Below are positions 48,385 through 59,628 of a stretch of 64,000 bases of DNA, piece after piece. The translations under genes were made by a program, and so were the position numbers. The first letter of the stretch is position 1; each line of letters starts with the position of its first letter. The stretch is from positions 1,054,001 to 1,118,000 of the forward strand of contig BSBN01001753.1 in assembly GCA_027924645.1 (NCBI GenBank), read 5' to 3'. The stretch is from Cunninghamia lanceolata. Lineage: Eukaryota; Streptophyta; Pinopsida; Cupressales; Cupressaceae. The notes below the pieces were generated by a model. It did not search any database. It saw only the letters and a list, made by a program, of their open reading frames with translations, and was not told where the DNA came from.

Positions 48385-51300
48385 ATGTTTGCACGAGATA
48401 ACACCATGAAGTACAAGTTTAAGGGGATTCCTCCTGCAACCAAAATCATTTCATCCTGGAAGAAATTGGAGACACAAATCTAGGACACATAGACATAGAG
48501 GAGTTCAAAATTAGAGTTCTAGGACCCAATCCTACTCCCTTGGCCAAGAAAATCAAGGATAATGGGATAGGTGAAGTAGCTGCCTTCCCCACATCAGTGC
48601 AATGCCCAAAATTGATTGTGGCTTGTGCAAATAGATATGATCAATTAACTAGAACCATCCAAACCCAAGATGGGAAGATCCTAGACAACTTAAGTGCCTT
48701 ATCTATTGCAGAGATCTTTGACATCCCTGTCTTCCTCAAGAGGAAGCAGATAAAATGTATAAGAAGGATACAAAGGCCTGTAGAAAATAGATAAATGAAG
48801 GCTGGATGAAACATAGAAGGTCATCTTTGAACAAACTTCCTTACACCTTGTATAGGAGTGACTTCAAAGAGGAAATTGGGGACTTAGTGACACTTTTGAG
48901 TAGAATTATGGGACTACCCACTGCTTCCACATTTGAAGGGTGGATGTTTGCCTACATTGAGGTAATCCTGCATGGAGAGAAGAAAATACACTGGGCTGAA
49001 ATACTCAACAACAACATTCATGAAGCCTTTGTTTCCTTCAATACAGATGAGACATTTAGGTGAACTTCTTATGTAGTATATGCTATATCCAGGAGAGTAG
49101 TATACCCAGGACTCTCTAAGCTAGGAAATGTTGGAAATGATGATGGGTTGCTTAAACTTTATGAATGTTACCCACAATTGGAAATCTCTCAATCCTTGGT
49201 GCATTATAAGCAATTCAATGATGCCTTCACAATGCACATTACTTGGATTCTTCAAAATGACACTACATTAAGATTAACTCCTGAAGCCATGAATGTTGTC
49301 CAACTTTATGGGAGATGGTACATTTAGTTTCAGAAATTCACTTATCTAAGAGTCTAAGGCTTTACAGGAGCACCTTATAGGCTACCTCGTTACCCAACTG
49401 ACAAAGTAGTGCTCCTTGAGCTCACAAGGCAACTTCTCCCATGTGCAAAAAAATTGAAACATTTGCACAAAGCAAACATCAAGTTCCCAATCCTATTAGA
49501 AAAGGGCCACTATTCTTGTACCACCCTTGGAATAGCAGAGTATTTAGATACAAAACTGCAATTGTTGAACCTCCATTTCCATGCAGGAAGAAGGCATTTT
49601 GATCCACATGGGATCATGTAGAAACATGTAAGCAAGAAGCTATTCCACAAGGAACACCTTGAGGACTTCTGGGTGAATTGTGTAGATGATTATGAAGTCT
49701 TAAGAAGAAATTATTCCATACTGTCCCTTGATTTCATTAAAAGGTTTCACATAATACAAGTTCCAAAGAAAATGGTTTATGACAACAATGTGGTACAAAG
49801 GGGGCCATGGGAGGCATTATTCAATCAGCCTATTCCCTTTCCGAACTAGGCCAACTTAGAAGAGAGTTCATTAGATGAAGCCATGAAGAACCTGATAAAA
49901 CTAAGCAAAAGCTAGGTTAGGAGTCAAATCATAGCATTGGAACAAGAAGGTACACCATTGACTTATATAGAAGATGCTCTGGAAAAGGTCAAGAGTGATG
50001 AAGAAGACCAACCTTTGGAGGAAGAAGATATTGAAGAACAAGAGGCAACTAAAGAGATTGATAGTGAAGAACATATTCCCTTGGCAAAAAAGGGGAAAGC
50101 TAAAAAGAGTGCCCCAAAAGAACAAAAGAAAGACCATCATCTTGCCACAAGAACAAGATTAGCAAAAAGAAAAGAAATGCCAAGTGGAAAAGGAGAGACC
50201 TCAAAGGCAAAGAAGCCTAAGACTACAATTACTACGGCAACCACTACTACTTCTGCTACAAACATAACTACACTTGTAGTCTCTTCATTCCCATCAAATA
50301 CAGTAGCTTCTTCCCCCTCTGCTCAAGACACTTCACTTCCTGTCTCTCCACCTCCTATTGCCACTGTATTCTCTCCATTAGCAGTAAATTCAAGTATTCC
50401 TAGTTCCCTTCTTTCACCAACCACTTCCACTACCATTTCTTCCTCACTACCTTCTATTTCTACCATGTCCTTACCAACCATCTCTTCCATCTCTATCTCC
50501 ACGTAAATCCCTTTGCCACCTATTTCTACTATCCTCATACTCTCTTTCTCCTTGTCATCACTCAGTCTCTCTTCACCCATCTTCATTTCCTCCACACTTA
50601 CTACTCCTATACCACCATCCCTAGGATTTGCTTCATTTGCAAATTTGTCCCATGTTTATTTGCCTTTAGTTGCTGCACATTCTTTAGCCATGGTAAATGA
50701 TTCTTTAACTGATCCTATTATTGCCTCCCAAGATTCTATCCTTGTATCTTTAGCTGTCCCAAAACTACCAGGCATAGAAAGAATTTGTGTAGAACTAGAG
50801 TCCCAAGAGAAGGAAACAATTGAAGAAATAATAGAAGAACCTCTTCCTGACTCTGGAACAATTGAGGTAGTCAAAATTTTTGATAGTCCAATAGGCGGGG
50901 CAGCCACAAATTTAGTTTTGGAACTTGCTCAACAAACAGTAGCAGAGAACCTACAGATTATTGAGCAGCCTAAATCTTCCCAAGACAATGCTAAAGAAAA
51001 TGATCAACAAACAGATAAGGATAAGGGGACAGATGAGGAACCTGCAGCTAGAAATATTCCTAAAAATTCTTTCAATAAGGAAGATAGTCACATTGACTCT
51101 TCCAAGGATGCTTCCTTGGCACCAAATTGGTTGCAACAGACGCTTAGTAATAAACCTCCAGAGTTAGAGGTGATGACATTGGACTTGGATGCATTCCTCA
51201 CCCGAGTGGAGAAACCTAAGAAATAGAAGAAGGCCAAGATAGAATCACGAATTTATAAGGATACAACTAGGTCCCGTATTGCAAAAGTGGTTGTCCCTCT

Positions 51301-51895
51301 AGCACAAGTCAATAAGGAGGATGTACAAGTAGAAGACTATATAGTCACCACAATAAATCTGGGACAAGCATCAAGGGAACAAGAAATTGATGAATTCGGA
51401 GGATCTGTGTCCACTATTCTAGACCAGCTGAATAAGGATGAAATGACCAAACAACAGTTAAAACAACAAAATGAGGAGCTCAGGGCTTGCATCAAGTTTC
51501 TGATGAAGCTAATGAATGCAAACGGGGAACCTGAGGCAACTCCTACTCTTCTTTCCAAAGAGGAGTTAACCAATTTTGGTAAGATCAAGACCACCGTAGT
51601 AGCTACAGGAGAGTGGTTCCATAAAGTTTATGATGAAGGCTCCAAAGTGATACTTTTTGCTTCTAAGTTGCATAAAGACTTTTGTATTTTGAAGGCCGAA
51701 TGGGAGGAGATCAACAATGATTGCACATCATATGAAGATTACTACTCCCATGTACATCCTAGAATATTAGCCATGGCCAAACTACCTAATAAAGTTTTGC
51801 TAACAGAAGGCATTCTGACCCAAGACAAACTGGAAAAACCTAAGCAGTGGTTAGAATTGATTACACTGAGGAAAGAAGTTTTTGATAAGTGTTAG
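48385..51895 (+). pseudogene. Unrecognised decayed ORF of about 1,170 codons
   Basis: Starts at ATG 48385 (MFARDNTMKYKFKGIPP). It shifts frame near 48460 and near 48795, and then keeps one frame from 48806 to the TAG at 51893-51895, with stops at 49061, near 49325, near 49355, 49619, near 49848, near 49914, 50504 and 51224. An N-terminal globular half (LSALSIAEIFDIPVFL, TFEGWMFAYIEVILHGEKKI) is followed by acidic (EEDQPLEEEDIEEQEATKE) and basic (KKGKAKKSAPKEQKK) tracts, a 200-residue Ser/Thr/Pro tract, and a helical C-terminus. The layout resembles the extra ORF of Athila here (globular start, charged middle, coiled end), but I see no sequence identity. It could be a captured gene or a retroelement accessory ORF. 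Confidence 0.6.
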
Positions 51896-52216
51896 GAACC
51901 CATGTTTAACCCTTCTCTTTACTTTGTTAGTATATTACTTTTGGACGCATATGCTTTGTAAGTCATCCCATGAGTATATTGTATTATCCCACATTCATGG
52001 GAAGTAATAGTTGTTTAGATTAGACTTAGTATATAAGTACGTGTTGAGGCCAATGAAGGCATCCATGAATTTATTGTATTGAGATTGCTCAAAGGAGGTT
52101 GCCCCCTTGAAGTGGCCTGCGATCAATAAATTCCTTTTGTGTTTATGTTATTTCTGTTATTTCATGCATTTTTTATTATATTGTTGCAGGAGGTTCCGCT
52201 CATCTGGTATCAAAGC
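51896..52216 (+). repeat. LTR-like end with primer-binding site
   Basis: TGGTATCAAAGC at 52205-52216 resembles an initiator-tRNA PBS, two bases after a CA end at 52202. Upstream are a TATA-like AGTATATAAGTA near 52028 and AATAAA near 52126, in the order expected for LTR promoter and RNA-end signals. TGTTAGGAAC at 51890 could be its start (about 310 bp), overlapping the ORF stop. No partner LTR was found in the window. Confidence 0.5.
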
Positions 52217-52573
52217 ACTTTCTTGGGCTCGCTAGGTGGAATTTCTACCAAATTTTTTTTCCAAAGTGGCCTCCAGGCGCTATGATTATTGTAGTAGTTA
52301 TTTCTTTTTTGCATCTGTATTGTTCATTTCAATTGCAAGTTCAGATTAGGGAATATCCCTATCCGCTTAACTGTGGGCAGTGCCTGGGCATATAGCCCTA
52401 AAACTCATTGTGACGAGTACCACAAGAACCCTGAAGTAGCTGGCCCATTGAGAGGACCTTCTAGCGAAAAGGACAAAGGCCCCTACCTGATTGACTAGTT
52501 CCCATCCGTGAGGTAAACCAAGATCTGTCATTTGTGGCAAAGTGGTTATCAGTTTTACCTGAGCCGTGGAGTG
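52217..52573. other. Leader after the PBS, no gene seen
   Basis: Non-coding sequence between the PBS and the solo LTR. With the solo LTR removed, it continues at 53918 to the gag ATG at 54532, making a leader of about 1 kb. Confidence 0.5.
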
Positions 52574-52578
52574 AGGGG

Positions 52579-53912
52579 TGTTGGAATTAGACCATACAAC
52601 TAAGAGGGGGGGTGAATCAATTGTCCCAAAATTTAACCTTTTATTTCTTTTAATCTTCTTTCACAATTTGCAAATTGATTAATGATGTAAACATTAAAGC
52701 ATGAAACAACATCACATAAGCAAAAACATAATCAACACATTTGACACCAATATTTTTTACGTGGAAACCCAGTTAAGGGAAAAACCATGGTGGGTGTTAG
52801 GCCACAAGATTCTTACCTTGTTAAAAGTACTTAAAAAGAATGGGAAGGCACTTGCCTTCAGGCTCACTGCTCAAAAGAGAGGCTCCCTACCTACAAGAAA
52901 TTTAAGTTTTAACACAAAAAGATTTAATTGATAAATAGCATCTACTTCATGCCTGGTTCAGTTCATTGAATGCTCATAAAACTTCTATTTTGCTTCCAAA
53001 TTCTTCTTCACTAACTCTTCAATCTATTCTACTTTTGTTCCTCTGCTCCTCTTCTTCTTTGCTCTGCTCCTAATCCTTTCTTGGGATTTATTATTTTTGC
53101 TCAAGGATGATTTTCCACGACTCAACTATACTCCTTTATATGCTTCATCAACCTTAGAATAAACATCAAGGTCGGCACACCAAACATCTTAGTTAAGTTG
53201 TCAGACACACATAGCTAAGACTTGAATCTTCTTTCAACAACATGCCACACTCTAGAGAATTGCTTCTGGAACATCCGCAATATGCTTGAATCATCCAGTT
53301 GGCCAAGACTAGGAAGAACAGCAACACCAATAAGGAAATCTTCACCAACAAGTTCAAACTTCAATGCGGACCTCCAACATAGAAGTCACATGATCTAGAG
53401 ACCTCCACAAGCACAATGAATTCAACAAAAACATCTACACTCCTCCAAATCATCAAAATCACTTGCATCTTCATCTGAAACCTCAAGAATACTATCTACT
53501 ATGACTGTCATCTTAGAAAGATTGCTTGCGAACCTCCAAACCATGAACCACTTGAATGGATGATACACACTGACTTTCCAAACATGCCTCTAGATCCCTA
53601 TATAATTATTTGACATATCTGAAATGATCCAGACCACTTCTCTATCGCTCTATCTCTTCTGAATACTGCAAAACTGGTTCTACTCAGATGGCCATAGTTT
53701 CTTCAAATCTTCATGCGGACCTCTCAAATCCTGACTGGAGCTACTTCACACAATCCTCTATACTGTCGTATGATCTGCATTTATTAATTTTCTCAATATC
53801 CTCAACATTCCATTCTTCTAGTCAGGCAACAAAATAGGATACAGTTGACACCAATGGCAACAAGAATATGTTGACATCAATGACAACACCAATTAGGCAC
53901 ATATTTGCAACA
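52579..53912 (-). repeat. Solo LTR of the Copia-B family
   Basis: 1334 bp, plus-strand ends TGTTGGAATT and TTTGCAACA, the reverse complement of Copia-B LTRs (TGTTGCAA...CTAACA). AGGGG at 52574-52578 and 53913-53917 is a perfect duplication. No internal region remains, as expected from recombination between two LTRs. Confidence 0.93.
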
Positions 53913-53917
53913 AGGGG

Positions 53918-54531
53918 TACTACCCCAATACGCAAGTCATTAGATAGCATTGGTGGCTAAGTGACTCCCCTAAACCTTTAGGAAGTTGAACATACTTGGG
54001 GCCCATATCTATTGATAGCTAAAAAATTGCAGATTGAATCCATCGAGCAGTTGACAGATCGTTTCTATTTTTTCACCATATCTTCCTTGCTTTAGCTCCA
54101 TTTCCTCTCAAAATTCATTGGAACCCCTAAAATTTTATTCTGCATAATTCCTTCCTTGAGGAACCTATCCCAAATTCCACTTATCAAAGCCAGAAATCCC
54201 ACATTTGTCTATTTTTAGGGTTTGCCATAACTTCTTCGATTCTCACCCAATAGCCTTCAAATTTTACCACAGTACTCATTTCATGTTTCTGCTCCTTTGT
54301 CCCTCTTGGAAAAATTTTCCCATTCTTTCACCCCGCTTCTAAAATTCCCATTTTCTTCTCCCCTTTCCCTTAGAAAGTGTCCAAAACCTAGTCAAACCCC
54401 AATTACTCATCAGAGTTTTTCCTAGATCCAAATTTTCCTTTACTAAAAAAGTTTCCATTTTTGTTTTTCTACCCATTCCCCCCAAAAAAAATCTCTTGGC
54501 TATGGTTTTCACCTGAATAGGAGCAAAAAAC
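53918..54531. other. Leader upstream of Gypsy gag, no gene seen
   Basis: Non-coding, C/T-rich on the plus strand between 54050 and 54500. It ends just before the gag ATG. Confidence 0.5.
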
Positions 54532-56011
54532 ATGGAGGATGAACTTGCAGCCCTCGATACCAAACTCCAAGATCTAGATGAAAAAATTATTGGCCTCAAT
54601 CTTCAGCATTCAGCCATGAACAATAGATGGCAACCAGAGTCTTCTGCAAACACTGGGTTTTCTTCCAACAATTTTCGTGGGTCGAAGCTTGATTTGCCTC
54701 ACTTCAATGGTGATGATCCGACCGGATGGATATACCAGGCATAACAATATTTCATTCTGCATAATACTTTTGATGTCAACAAAGTCCCACTTGCATCCTT
54801 TCATTTGGAACATGAAGCCCTTCAATGGTTCCGTTGGTACATCAAGGATCATGAAGAGCCAAAATGGACAGATTTTTGCAAACTCATTTTGCAATGATTT
54901 GGCCCTAGTTCTTTTGATGACTTCATAGGAGCACTCACTAAACTTCACCAAACAGGCACTGTGAGAGAATATCAGACATAATTTGAAAAATTGGCCAATC
55001 ACACAGAGGGATTGTCTGATGAATTCTTCAGGAGTTGTTTTGTCAATGGTTTGAAGGATGCAATTCAATCTAAGGTTAAAATGTTCCATCCCAGCACAAT
55101 GATGGAATCCCTAGGGTTGGCTAAGTTGGCAGAGGACAAGATCATAGCTCAACAACGATCCAAATCCAATTTTGTTCCATTTAGAAATATGGTTTCCCAA
55201 AGACCTCAAATAACGCCAGCTCCTAGAACAACTCCTATCAAGCATTTGACTAAAGCAGAGATGCGGGCATGTAGAGAAAAAGGGATTTGTTATAATTGTG
55301 ATGAGAAATTCACTCAGGGATATTGATGTGTTGAGCAAAAGCTCTATCTCTTGGATGTGGATTCTCCCCCTGAAACTGAAGTTTATGCAGATGCTCAGGA
55401 TATAGTAGATGATCAAGTCAAAACTCAATAGCCGCTTGTTGACCCTACTTCTTAGGAAGACCACCCAGAGATCTCTCTCAATGCTTTACCATGAGTCACC
55501 ACCCCACAAACCATGCGAGTCACGGGTTACTTCAATAAGCTCCCTCTTACAATACTCATTGATTCTGGTAGCACTCATAACTTCATTGACCCTCAGATCG
55601 CCAAACAAGCTAATTATTTTGTCCATCCTTACTCCAGCTTTGAAGTCATGATTGCCAATGGGGGCACATTACCTTGCAAAGGGAAGTATCACAATATGTG
55701 TTTCTCTATTGGAGATTATAACCTGCACTCTTACATGTTTGCCTTTCCCTTAGGTGGATGTGATGTGGTTTTAGGCACCCAATGGTTACGCACACTTGGA
55801 CCCATCTTATGGGATTTTATTGAACTTTGGATGTAGTTTTCGGACAATGGCCAAAAACACACATTGAAAGGTGTACAACCAGGGTCTCTTAGCATCATAA
55901 GTTCACATCGCATGGAAAATCTTCTTAAGAAGAATTCACATGGTGTCATCGCTCAGCTCCATTCCATTCAGATGCAACCATCAGCGGTCTCCACTAGTCC
56001 TTTGGATCTAT
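54532..56011 (+). pseudogene. Gypsy gag-protease remnant lacking reverse transcriptase
   Basis: One frame from ATG 54532 (MEDELAALDTKLQDLDEKI, a coiled-coil start) to a stop near 56010. The gag core has LDLPHFNGDDPTGWIYQA, then FHLEHEALQWFRW and LHQTGTVREYQ. The zinc knuckle near 55288-55330 reads CYNCDEKFTQGY, with the His changed to Tyr and a stop before the last Cys. The protease region LIDSGSTHNFID (55555-55590) and VLGTQWLRTLG (55770-55802) is typical of Gypsy retropepsins. Stops occur near 54742, 54895, 54979, 55324, 55429, 55453, 55492 and 55834. RT, RNase H and integrase are absent; unrelated sequence follows at about 56012. Confidence 0.88.
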
Positions 56012-56027
56012 AACGAATTTTGGCATA

Positions 56028-56425
56028 GTGAAAGCCCAGATCATGGAAGTCATTTACAAAATAAATGATGTGCTCAGAGCCTGGACAAATTCTGATCTGG
56101 ATGATATGGCCCCAGTTGATATGCAGGAGTCTAAGGATAAATTGCATCAATTTATTCATGGAGAATCACCGTTGAATATGGTTGGGAGCTGGATAAAGTT
56201 AGTGATCTCTAAGCAATGTGTTTAGAATTCAAAAGAGATAGAAGGTCGAGAGATGCAATTTATAGCACATTTTCATTATAGGTTGATCGACTAAGGTTCA
56301 AAATAGACTACATCAAAGATCCTGATCCTTCAGATATGAATTCAGCATTGTCAGCATTTACTACATATCACAACAGAAAAGTAGAAACAAATAAAGTCAA
56401 TTTGGATGATGATGAGGATCAATAG
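56028..56425 (+). pseudogene. Unidentified ORF fragment
   Basis: Frame pieces 56028-56225 (MKAQIMEVIYKINDVLRAW) and, after a shift near 56200, one ending in an acidic tail (NKVNLDDDEDQ) before the TAG at 56423-56425. No domain recognised. It begins right where gag-protease similarity ends. It could be the tail of the ORF at 48385-51895 displaced by the Gypsy remnant; there is no sequence proof. Confidence 0.35.
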
Positions 56426-57577
56426 AATATTCTAATTAAAATTTAAAATCCTGTCATTCCACTTTAGCTCCAAGTTTTGGGGGTCATGTGACTCTATTTT
56501 GGCTTTATTATGCCTTGTAAATTGACTTTTCACTAAATACAGCGTATTGGGTATCTCTTTTGTCCATATTCAATGTATTTAAAAGTTGTATTTTGCCTTT
56601 TTCCTAAAGGACAAATGTAAATCTGAAAATGCAACAAACTGATGTACCACATTAAATGCCATGTAATCTGGACCATTGGTGTTGAGTTAATCTCCACCAT
56701 CCATTGAAAAACTAGGTACAATGCCTTCTCTATATAAAGGGCTACCATTTCCTCTTATTGTAACAAACTCTTGATGTTGAATTGTTGATACTATGCCAAA
56801 TTTTTGATTAATACAAAGCAAGTTTTGCAGGTTCTCTAGAAATTTGCATCTTGTGTTATCTATTTTGGTTTTCATGGTTCACTTCATGATCTGCAATCAG
56901 TTAATTCTGCTTTTGCAATGTTGAATGAGTATTGAAGGTATTTGACGAACACTTTGGTCTATACTATTAGTATCTTACTGATTGTGAGTTATTGTGTATA
57001 GTTAGCCTGGGCCTTTAAATTGAGTTTAGTTTGATTACATCTCATAAGTTAAATTGTGCCATTATTCGGGTATTTGATGAATGAATGTAGTTTGAAAATC
57101 TTAAGCCTCCGTTGAAGATTGCATCATTTTCTGTAGCATCGTAGTTTATGTAGCTTGGTAAAATAGAAAGTGGTTAAAATTGAAAGTGTTTGTCTACCAA
57201 TAGCGTTCTCTACATAGTGATTGTCACTTAGGATTTGAACATTTCTCTCTAAACCCTTATCCTTTTGCATTTTCTTTATAAACAATTGTTAGATTTAGGT
57301 TTCTGAGCAGCAATTACCTGCCAAATCTGCTGAAGTTATCGTAGGGCAGCTTGCACACTTTGTTGTAATAGTTTCATTAAACGCTACTCATTACATGTAA
57401 GTCCCCTTGATAGGTGCAGCTAAAACATTCCACTAAAGTTATTCCTGCAAGCTAAGACCTAGTTGTATGAACCTTGGGGCAGTCCTATTCTAAAGTGTTG
57501 GGATAGGATTCCTTTCAAGAGAGGTGAAATACCCTTGTGTTTTATCTGTGTTGTTGTGTGCTAAAACCACCATCAAC
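56426..57577. other. LTR- or promoter-like region, no gene seen
   Basis: A G-run (GTTTTGGGGGTCA, 56475-56487) precedes TGTGACTCTATTTTGG, like a polypurine tract followed by an LTR start. A strong TATA-like CTATATAAAGGG lies near 56730-56741. It does not match the LTR-like sequence ending at 52202. Ends at the proposed composite boundary. Confidence 0.4.
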
Positions 57578-57582
57578 ACCTT

Positions 57583-57594
57583 TCTTTGATACTA
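57583..57594 (-). other. Copia-C primer-binding site (decayed)
   Basis: The minus strand reads TAGTATCAAAGA two bases after the LTR, matching TGGTATCAGAGC at 9 of 12 positions. It identifies 57597-59411 as the 5' LTR of a minus-strand element. Confidence 0.75.
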
Positions 57595-57596
57595 AT

Positions 57597-59411
57597 TGTT
57601 AGAACACAAGGATATACTGAGAGGGGGGTGAATCAGTATATCACTAAAGCTTATTTTAGTTAATCATCAAAAATCAAAACTTCTAACTGCTTTAACCAGA
57701 AGATTAGCAAATTAAACTAATTAAAGCATAACACATAATTACACAACCACAACACCAGATTTACGTGGAAAACAGAAGGAGGGAAAAACCATGGTGAGCA
57801 AGCTGCTTGGATCTATTGTACAAATCTAGCCTCACAAATAAAGATAAAACAAGATTACAATATTACTTATGGGCTACAACCCAAAGGAAGCTGCAACTCC
57901 CTAAAATATAATGTAATTACAGTTACAGAAAGAGGCTACACCCTCTGGATATTACGTTCAATGGATCTTACTGAACAAAATACCTCTGCATCATCCGCAC
58001 ACTTTACTTTGACACAAAACTTCACTTTCTCTACTCAGCTAACACTATTACCTCCAACATACCTTCACAAACATACTCACATCTTCTCACACATCTTCGC
58101 ACACTCTCACACACTCATTCTTTCCTCAACAAACAAGATCTTTCATTTATACCTTCTGAATATCCAAAAATCCTTCTCCTAAGTCGGCCAAGATGAAACG
58201 TGTAAGGCCACACCAAGTCGACATCGAAAAGATGTAGAAAATCAATGTGATTCAAACCAAGTGATAACCAGGACCTATTCTTCATTATCACATTCTTCCA
58301 AGTGGATGCACACTTCAAATCATTTGGCGGGAACATTAAAAACACATGAAGTCAACCCAACAAACACTCATCCTTCCGCCCAATAGCTCCAGACCAAAAG
58401 TGGTATCAAAGGGATCAAATAACATCATGTGGATCATCACAAGTAACATAAGACTTACACAAACCTTATCAATCAATCCTTCTTCTGAAATATATGTTTT
58501 CTTTCTAGCGCAAGCAAACAGAAACTGATCCTAGTATCACAAACGAACATTGAACACATAGTCTTAAGATAGAACATTGAAAAACCAACTTGAGATGAAC
58601 TTCAACACCTAAAACCTGAATTGAATCATCCATATGAATAAGTATAAACTATGGTGAAATGCAGTGGCTTCTTCCTTCTCCTCTAGATAATCCTAGTCAA
58701 CATCATGATGTGTCTTTGTTCTACTGACCTCGGAGAACCTCTATAGTACACCTTAGTAGCTAAATCTTGAATATTATCATCTTTTTGTCTATAAATGATC
58801 ATCCTTCAAACCACATGACCTCAAATTCAAAGGCAGAGAAATATGGAGCATTTCCCAGACGCATCCTGACTGCATCAACTCAAAACAACTAGCTTCACAC
58901 TGCAAGCTCTAGAAACTTCTGCATTAATCTTCAAGCTTTGAAAATAAGAACATACAATCTTCACACAAGTCTTTGACTAAATCCCAAACCACAAGGTCAT
59001 ACCATCAAATGCGGAGGAATGTGGAGCATTCTCTCAAGCTTATTCTATGCAAACTTTAGTACCTTGGACAACCTGAATCTTTCTTTCAAAACTAAAGCAA
59101 TGTTTTTCCTCAAGAAACAATGAATAAAGTATTTACCACGTCAGAGACTTCATTCTCATCTTCATACAACAACAACAAACTCTTAACTTAAAGCAATAAT
59201 CTTCATGTTAACACACTCTTTGTCTATACAACTTCAAGAGATATTGATGACATTCATTATCTTACCCTTCTCACCATAGCTTCTCTGATATATATTATTT
59301 TGTCTTCTTCTCTGATCATATTTCTATAGACTTTCTTTGGCATTAACCACTTGTTCACTTTACACACCTAAATCTCACACTGTTGACATCAATGAGAACA
59401 CCAATGTAACA
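57597..59411 (-). repeat. Copia-C 5' LTR
   Basis: Plus-strand ends TGTTAGAACAC and CCAATGTAACA, matching 39622-41484 throughout. Followed by AGGAG. Confidence 0.94.
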
Positions 59412-59416
59412 AGGAG

Positions 59417-59454
59417 TTAGGTTAGGATGCAATGGTGAATTTTATGTGTCTACA
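59417..59454 (-). repeat. Element X 5' LTR, outer end
   Basis: TTAGGTTAGGATG...GTGTCTACA matches 7457-7494 and completes the X LTR split by Copia-C. GTTGA (59455-59459) is the probable target duplication of X. Confidence 0.9.
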
Positions 59455-59505
59455 GTTGAATTTGTTGTACTTTTCTTTTTTCAAGATACTCATACAATAT
59501 TCTAG

Positions 59506-59628
59506 TTTTAAGTGTTGGGATAGTTCAACATTTTTAAGCCATCATATTACAATATTATATCTTTTAAGTGTTGGGATAGTTCAACATTTTTAAGACATCA
59601 TATTACAATATTATATCTTTTAAGTGTT
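59506..59628. repeat. 56-bp tandem repeat, 2.2 copies
   Basis: TTTTAAGTG begins at 59506, 59562 and 59618. The two full units (GTTGGGATAGTTCAACATTT...ATTACAATATTATATC) are nearly identical (one C/A difference). Confidence 0.95.

Larger units (their letters stand above)
46299..57582. other. 11.3 kb composite segment inside the Copia-C leader
   Basis: In Copia-A and Copia-B the gag ATG lies about 45 bp after the PBS; here it is 11.3 kb away. ACCTT occurs at 46299-46303 beside the gag leader and at 57578-57582 beside the PBS, so 46304-57577 can be read as one insertion with a 5-bp duplication, leaving a leader of normal length. The ends (CAGTTGTTAG and CACCATCAAC) are not LTR-like and form only a weak inverted repeat. 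All coding inside is on the plus strand, opposite to Copia-C. The mechanism is unknown. Confidence 0.55.
39617..59416 (-). mobile_element. Copia-C LTR retrotransposon, 19.8 kb with internal insertions
   Basis: LTRs at 39622-41484 and 57597-59411 (1863 and 1815 bp) share TGTTAG...GTAACA ends. Flanks are AGGAA (39617-39621) and AGGAG (59412-59416), a target duplication with one change; the paralogous X LTR has the undisrupted site AGGAA at 7452-7456. The polypurine tract adjoins the left LTR and a PBS adjoins the right one, so both LTRs belong to one minus-strand element. Coding occupies only 41784-46279. The rest of the interior is an 11.3 kb composite segment in the leader. LTRs differ at roughly 7 of the first 100 bases, so it is older than Copia-B. 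Confidence 0.9.
6561..59459 (-). mobile_element. Element X: LTR scaffold hosting the nested insertions, apparently non-coding
   Basis: Two LTR copies in the same orientation (6561-7494; 38649-39621 continued at 59417-59454) bracket a tRNA-type PBS at 38631-38648 and a polypurine tract at 7495-7512, so this is one minus-strand LTR element. LTRs start TGTAGACAC, as in many plant Gypsy-like elements. After removing nested insertions about 10.8 kb of internal sequence remains, and I find no gag, protease, RT, RNase H or integrase motif in it. That fits a large non-autonomous derivative (LARD-like); extreme decay of a Gypsy element is the alternative. The far left end is outside the window. GTTGA at 59455-59459 would be its right target duplication. 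Confidence 0.75.

Noticed and set aside
50323..50595. 90-codon minus-strand Glu/Met-rich ORF
   Set aside because: Antisense of the Ser/Thr-rich tract in the plus-strand ORF at 48385-51895.
54610..55464. Minus-strand ORFs of 117-159 codons
   Set aside because: Antisense shadows of the Gypsy gag frame, which has recognisable motifs.
46304..57577. Reading the composite segment as one standard LTR element
   Set aside because: Its ends are not TG/CA, the internal LTR-like sequences at 51896-52202 and 56488-57577 do not match each other, and RT is missing.
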